Shown piece after piece: positions 60,002 through 64,000 of a DNA stretch of 64,000 bases. Source of the stretch: TMED27 sp964350695 (GTDB lineage: Bacteria > Pseudomonadota > Alphaproteobacteria > Micavibrionales > Micavibrionaceae). The position numbers and the translations under genes were made by a program. Each line of letters opens with the position of its first letter. The first letter of the stretch is position 1. The notes under the pieces are model-generated. The model saw only the letters and a program-made list of their open reading frames with translations. It was not told the DNA's origin and did no database searches. Location: positions 62,001 through 126,000 of the forward strand of contig CAYGKM010000005.1 of the NCBI GenBank assembly GCA_964350695.1, given 5' to 3'.

Positions 60002-61315
60002 ATGCGCCTTCTTCTTTCTGCTCTTTTCATGCTTCCCCTTTTGGTCTCTCCTGCTTTTGCGCAAGAAGATCGTACAGCCGGTGCGCAGCCTGCAGATGTG
60101 GAATATAACGACACGTATCGTCAGCTTGATTTATTCGGTGATGTTTTTGAGCGCGTTCGGGAACAATATGTAGAAGAAAAAGCGGATAAAGAACTGATTG
60201 AAAATGCTTTAAATGGCATGCTCAGCGCGCTTGACCCACACTCCTCCTATTTGAATGATGAGAAATTTGCAGAAATGCAGATCAGCACCAAGGGTGAGTT
60301 TGGCGGGCTCGGGATTGAGGTGACAATGGAAAACGGCATCGTGAAGGTTGTCTCGCCGATTGATGATACCCCTGCGGCAGCGGCAGGCATTCAGGCCGGA
60401 GATTACATTGTACAAATTGATGGAGAGCCTGTTATGGGGCTTTCGCTTTCTGAAGCGGTTGGCAAGATGCGCGGAAAAGTCGGCACGAAGATTGACCTTG
60501 TAGTGTCACGCGAAGAAGAGGAAGCACCGCTGGATTTCACGATCATCCGTGACATTATAAAAATACGTTCTGTTCGCCACCGCGTGGAGGGGAATTCAGG
60601 CTATATCCGCATTACGACATTCAACCAGAATGTTGATGACGGGTTATTGAAGGCGATTGAAGAAATCAAGGCAGAGCTTGGGCCTAAGCTAAACGGCTAT
60701 GTGCTTGATTTGCGCAATAACCCGGGCGGGCTTTTGGACCAAGCAATTGCGACGGCGGATGTATTCCTTGATAAAGGCGAGATTGTGTCCACTCGTGGCC
60801 GCCATGAAAAAGACACGAAGCGGGATAATGCGACGCCCGGTGATTTTGCCGATGGCTTGCCGATGGTTGTTTTGATCAATGGTGGCTCTGCTTCGGCGTC
60901 GGAAATTGTTGCGGGCGCATTGAAAGATCATAAGCGCGCGATTCTACTGGGGACCAAATCTTTCGGTAAAGGCTCTGTGCAGACTGTTATGCCGCTTCCC
61001 GGACATGGCGCGATGCGTCTTACGACTGCGCGGTATTACACACCTTCGGGGCTATCGATTCAGGCGACAGGTATTGAGCCGGATATCGAGGTTGAACAGG
61101 CCACGATTGAGTCCTTAAAGGAGCGCCGCCTTCGTGAAGAAAACCTGAAAGGGGCTTTGGATAATGCAATCACCAAAAAGATTGCGAATGATAATGCAAA
61201 AGACGCCAAAGATGGTGAAGAAGAAAAGCCGGTTGATTATCAACTCTTACGGGCTTTGGATCTTCTGAACGGGCTTAATCTTTATAAAGATGCCTCCACC
61301 ATGAATGGGAAATAG
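60002..61315 (+). CDS. ctpA: Carboxy-terminal processing protease (S41)
   Basis: This 437-residue periplasmic serine protease has a signal peptide (residues 1-21). A PDZ domain (about 95-175, GGLGIEVTMENGIVKVVSPI) is followed by the S41 catalytic domain, with the Ser in NGGSASASEIVAGAL (about residue 298) and the Lys in LGTKSFGKGSVQTV. It trims or degrades cell-envelope proteins, in many bacteria including peptidoglycan hydrolases and their activators, which fits the EnvC-like gene before it. AAAGGA precedes the ATG. Confidence 0.94.
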   Translation: MRLLLSALFMLPLLVSPAFAQEDRTAGAQPADVEYNDTYRQLDLFGDVFERVREQYVEEKADKELIENALNGMLSALDPHSSYLNDEKFAEMQISTKGEFGGLGIEVTMENGIVKVVSPIDDTPAAAAGIQAGDYIVQIDGEPVMGLSLSEAVGKMRGKVGTKIDLVVSREEEEAPLDFTIIRDIIKIRSVRHRVEGNSGYIRITTFNQNVDDGLLKAIEEIKAELGPKLNGYVLDLRNNPGGLLDQAIATADVFLDKGEIVSTRGRHEKDTKRDNATPGDFADGLPMVVLINGGSASASEIVAGALKDHKRAILLGTKSFGKGSVQTVMPLPGHGAMRLTTARYYTPSGLSIQATGIEPDIEVEQATIESLKERRLREENLKGALDNAITKKIANDNAKDAKDGEEEKPVDYQLLRALDLLNGLNLYKDASTMNGK

Positions 61316-61324
61316 GGGGCGCTT

Positions 61325-62506
61325 TTGTCTGCACTCGCGGAAAAAAATCAGGGGTCGTTTTCCATCAAATCTTTTTTGATTGGTCTGGTGATTGTCTTCG
61401 GGGTTTACGTGCTGCTGTTTGGTTTTGCCTTCATCAATAGTGAAAAAACCATTGAAGGGCTTGAAGCGCGGCTGGCCTCGCAGACATTATTCATTCAAGA
61501 GGTTGCGTCTTCAGATGTTGTAATCCCCGATGAGAGCGCGAACGGGCAAATGGCGGAAGAGCCTCATCATGAGATGGCGGTGCATCAGCCGGAAGCGACA
61601 GTAGCGGTCGAGCCTTTGATGGATAGTGATATGCAGACAGCACCAGAGCCAGAGCCTGCTTCAGATACATCGATGGATGAGGATTTGGCGGCGCTTGTGG
61701 GGGCTTCGAATAATGCGCTGGTACCTGCGCCAATCAAGGAGCTTACTGAGGTGACTAGCCAAGGGTTGTTGCCCAAGAAGACGGCGGAGCTTACACCTTT
61801 CAATGCTTATAAAAAACCGTTTCTGATTAACAGAAGCAAGAATGCCTTGGCGATCGGGGTGCTTGATTATGGCCTGTCCGAGGGGCTTTCCAAAAATATT
61901 CTGGCGTTTTTACCATCGAGTGTTTCGCTGATACTTTCGCCTTATTCGAGTGACGCGGAGCGTTGGCAGAAAATGGCGCGTGAAGACGGGCATGAAATCT
62001 GGCTGCAGATGAATATTCAGACCGAAGAATTTCCGAAGAGTGACCCCGGTTCACAGGCGTTTTTGAGCAATGTCAGTTTTAAATATAATCAGGATAAGCT
62101 GCATTGGCTTTTGTCACGCACCACAGGATATGCGGGGGTTGCAGGGTTTACGGATGAATCGTTTAAATATGGCGGCGCGATGTATAAGACGCTTGTGACA
62201 GAGATATTCACGCGCGGTGAAGGGTTTTTGGAAATGAACCCGATGAATGCGGGCTTTGTTCGTGAATTTGCGGTGGATGGCGGGTTTCCTTACGTGGAAA
62301 ACACGAAGGTGCTTAAGAATTTGAGCGCGGATAATTCAGAATTAGCGGCGATCAAAAAGGCATTAGAGACGCAGGGCGGGATGACGATTTTGATTAAACC
62401 TACGCCGAAGAACCTTAAAGATCTCAAAACGTGGATTTCCAAATTAGAGCGCGAGAATATCCAGATTGTTCCCGTGTCTGCTTTGGCCGCGCTCGCTACG
62501 GAATAA
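61325..62506 (+). CDS. Divergent polysaccharide deacetylase family protein
   Basis: This 393-residue protein has one N-terminal membrane helix (IGLVIVFGVYVLLFGFAFI), a long Ala/Pro/Glu-rich linker to about residue 150 and a C-terminal divergent polysaccharide deacetylase domain (IGVLDYGLSEGLSKNILAFL, then LSPYSSDAERWQKMAREDGH). The domain resembles a NodB fold but its function in bacteria is uncertain. The TTG at 61325 is used, with GGGGGC upstream; no ATG gives the membrane helix. It belongs to the envC-ctpA-rppH run. Confidence 0.85.
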   Translation: MSALAEKNQGSFSIKSFLIGLVIVFGVYVLLFGFAFINSEKTIEGLEARLASQTLFIQEVASSDVVIPDESANGQMAEEPHHEMAVHQPEATVAVEPLMDSDMQTAPEPEPASDTSMDEDLAALVGASNNALVPAPIKELTEVTSQGLLPKKTAELTPFNAYKKPFLINRSKNALAIGVLDYGLSEGLSKNILAFLPSSVSLILSPYSSDAERWQKMAREDGHEIWLQMNIQTEEFPKSDPGSQAFLSNVSFKYNQDKLHWLLSRTTGYAGVAGFTDESFKYGGAMYKTLVTEIFTRGEGFLEMNPMNAGFVREFAVDGGFPYVENTKVLKNLSADNSELAAIKKALETQGGMTILIKPTPKNLKDLKTWISKLERENIQIVPVSALAALATE

Positions 62507-62510
62507 TTTT

Positions 62511-62984
62511 ATGCCATATTCCCACCTCCCTTTTCGTCCTTGTGTCGGTATTGCGCTGTTTAATAAAGACGGTGACGTGTTTGTTGGTGAGCGCATTGAT
62601 ACCCCCGGTGCGTGGCAAATGCCGCAAGGGGGAATTGATGAGGGCGAGGATTTGGAGTTGGCTGCGTTTCGCGAACTTGCGGAGGAAACGGGCATCGAGA
62701 ATGCGAAGATTATTCGTATCGCTGAAAGGGCGCTGCGCTACACTATGCCCGAAGCGCTTATTCAAAAACTTTGGGACGGGCAATATCAAGGGCAGGAACA
62801 GCATTGGGTTGCGATGCGTTTTACAGGCAAGGATAGCGACGTGAATTTACGCGCGCATACACCGCCAGAATTTTCTGCGTGGCAATGGCTGCCAATCGCT
62901 GAAACACTCGATAAAATTGTGCCGTTTAAACGCGAGCTTTATGCGCAAGTGATCGAGATGTTTTCAGACCTCGATCACTCCTAA
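62511..62984 (+). CDS. rppH: RNA pyrophosphohydrolase
   Basis: This 157-residue NUDIX enzyme removes pyrophosphate from the 5' end of mRNA and so starts RNA decay. The Nudix box is GGIDEGEDLELAAFRELAEE, followed by TGI, and the N-terminal FRPCVGIALFNKDGDVFVGE with WQMPQGG is typical of RppH. The ATG at 62511 lies 4 bp after the deacetylase stop; an in-frame extension upstream overlaps that gene and is rejected. It converges on tolB, whose stop is 19 bp away. Confidence 0.93.
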   Translation: MPYSHLPFRPCVGIALFNKDGDVFVGERIDTPGAWQMPQGGIDEGEDLELAAFRELAEETGIENAKIIRIAERALRYTMPEALIQKLWDGQYQGQEQHWVAMRFTGKDSDVNLRAHTPPEFSAWQWLPIAETLDKIVPFKRELYAQVIEMFSDLDHS

Positions 62985-63003
62985 ACTATAAACGATTGTT
63001 GGT

Positions 63004-64000
63004 TTACGGGTTAAGCGGTGACCACGCAGGGTCAGAGCCGTCGCCAGGCGTTTGCAGCCATCTTTCATTAAAGCCCGTAATATCAACCGTATAGATTTTA
63101 GTCTGGCGCTGCGTGCCGCCAGCGCCGACGGGGCGTTCTTTAAAATATGAAAGGACACGGCCGTTAGGCGACCATGTCGGGCCTTCCACGTGATAAGCGT
63201 TTGTAATGAGGCGCTCTCCTGCTCCATCGGGGCGTATAACGCCGATATAGAACTTCCCTTGATACATGCGTGTGAACGCGATCAAATCACCGCGCGGCGA
63301 CCATACGGGGTTGGCGTAGCGGCCTTTACCGAAAGTGATGCGCTGTACATTGTTACCATCGGCACTCATTGTATAGAGCTGCTGGCTGCCGCCCCGATCG
63401 GATTCAAACACAATTTGTTTACCATCGGGAGAGTATGACGGCGCGGTATCGATTGAGGCATTCGTTGTGATCCGCACTGGCGTGCGAGAGCGCAATGACA
63501 TCTCATAGATATCGGTGTTTCCGTTTTTCGCCAGAGACATGATGACTTTTTGGCCATCAGGTGAGAAACGCGGGGCGAAGGTCATGCCTTCGAAATTGCC
63601 GAGCTTTTCATGGCGGCCTGTGTTGATGTCATAGATATAGACCTGCGCGCCGCCGGGGCCGTAGGACATATATGTGATTTGTTGCTGCGTGGGGGAGAAG
63701 CGCGGCGTCAAAACAAGGTTTGAGCCATTGGTCAGGTATTTGTGGTTTTGGCCGTCTTGATCCATGATTGCGAGGCGTTTCACACGATTTTGCGGCGGGC
63801 CGCTTTCTGCGACATAAACGATGCGGGTGTCGAAATACCCGTCTTCGCCTGTCAGGCGTTTATAAATTTCATCTGAAATGATGTGGGCGATGCGGCGCCA
63901 GTTTTGCTCGTTGGTCATATAGGCTGTGCCGATAAGCTGTTTCTGCGCGAACACATCCCAAAGGCGGAACTCAACACGGGTGCGCCCGTCTTCGGCTTGG
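63004..64000 (-). CDS. tolB: Tol-Pal system protein TolB, C-terminal part (cut by window edge)
   Basis: This periplasmic beta-propeller protein of the Tol-Pal envelope complex binds Pal and helps constrict the outer membrane at division. The visible 331 codons start inside the N-terminal domain: the reverse strand at 64000 already encodes DGRTRVEFRLWDVFAQKQL, so the gene continues past the edge. The six-bladed propeller repeats are evident (LTPRFSPTQQQITYMSYG, FAPRFSPDGQKVIMSLAKNG, TAPSYSPDGKQIVFESDRGG and later copies). The 3' end is complete. Further tol genes are expected beyond 64000. Confidence 0.95.
   Translation of the reverse strand, partial: QAEDGRTRVEFRLWDVFAQKQLIGTAYMTNEQNWRRIAHIISDEIYKRLTGEDGYFDTRIVYVAESGPPQNRVKRLAIMDQDGQNHKYLTNGSNLVLTPRFSPTQQQITYMSYGPGGAQVYIYDINTGRHEKLGNFEGMTFAPRFSPDGQKVIMSLAKNGNTDIYEMSLRSRTPVRITTNASIDTAPSYSPDGKQIVFESDRGGSQQLYTMSADGNNVQRITFGKGRYANPVWSPRGDLIAFTRMYQGKFYIGVIRPDGAGERLITNAYHVEGPTWSPNGRVLSYFKERPVGAGGTQRQTKIYTVDITGFNERWLQTPGDGSDPAWSPLNP

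Noticed and set aside
1..64000. CRISPR arrays, insertion sequences, prophage genes or toxin-antitoxin pairs
   Set aside because: I read both strands for regularly spaced repeats, transposase or integrase motifs and small paired genes and found none I could support.

Overview
The window looks like the chromosome of an alphaproteobacterium with medium G+C content. The evidence is gene content and order: a CcrM-type GANTC methyltransferase, an F0 ATP-synthase operon with paired b' and b subunits and no F1 genes beside it, the mutY / DUF721 / DsbA-like / smc neighbourhood, and the nadD-rsfS-rlmH-envC-ctpA-rppH series. I cannot name a genus. All genes are intact except the two cut by the window edges (metG and tolB). 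I see no insertion sequence, integrase, prophage or CRISPR array.

Region 1 (1-5287) is core genome on the minus strand: metG (partial), holB, tmk, a D-Ala-D-Ala carboxypeptidase, rlpA and a lytic transglycosylase, followed by a tRNA-Ser(UGA) on the plus strand.

Region 2 (5325-36479) is a surface-glycan island of about 31 kb. It begins on the plus strand with a CPBP-type membrane protein, two FkbM methyltransferases, a sulfotransferase-like protein and a surface-carbohydrate protein. The rest is on the minus strand. A run of 25 genes (36479 down to 13129) has no gap above 10 bp and many 4-base start/stop overlaps. It is headed by a PAS-domain protein and holds sugar epimerases, glycosyltransferases, an MsbA-like ABC exporter, a compact set that looks like a route to an unidentified CMP-activated acid sugar (26363-30160), and a complete legionaminic-acid-type nonulosonate pathway (legB-legC-legG-legI-acetyltransferase-ptmE-oxidoreductase-cytidylyltransferase-SDR). 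The run ends in a HisF/HisH pair. Next comes an N-acetyl sugar amidotransferase, which these two are expected to feed with ammonia, and then a carbamoyltransferase. The inferred products are at least two CMP-activated acid sugars that are amidinated, carbamoylated, methylated and perhaps sulfated for an O-antigen, capsule or glycoprotein.

Region 3 (36500-62984) is core genome, mostly on the plus strand: rplU-rpmA-obgE-proB, a tRNA-binding protein, pepN, rnhB-ccrM, mutY, a DUF721 gene, efp, an inositol-phosphatase, an OmpA-like periplasmic protein, a DsbA-like protein, smc, the F0 ATP synthase genes, proA-nadD, a possible small RNA or attenuator, rsfS-rlmH, an EnvC-like protein, ctpA, a divergent polysaccharide deacetylase and rppH. 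The minus-strand tolB closes the window. Regulatory points of note are a dense GANTC cluster and a leader hairpin in front of ccrM, and an apparent AUU start codon for rsfS. No gene-free stretch exceeds 300 bases; the longest is 57717-57995.
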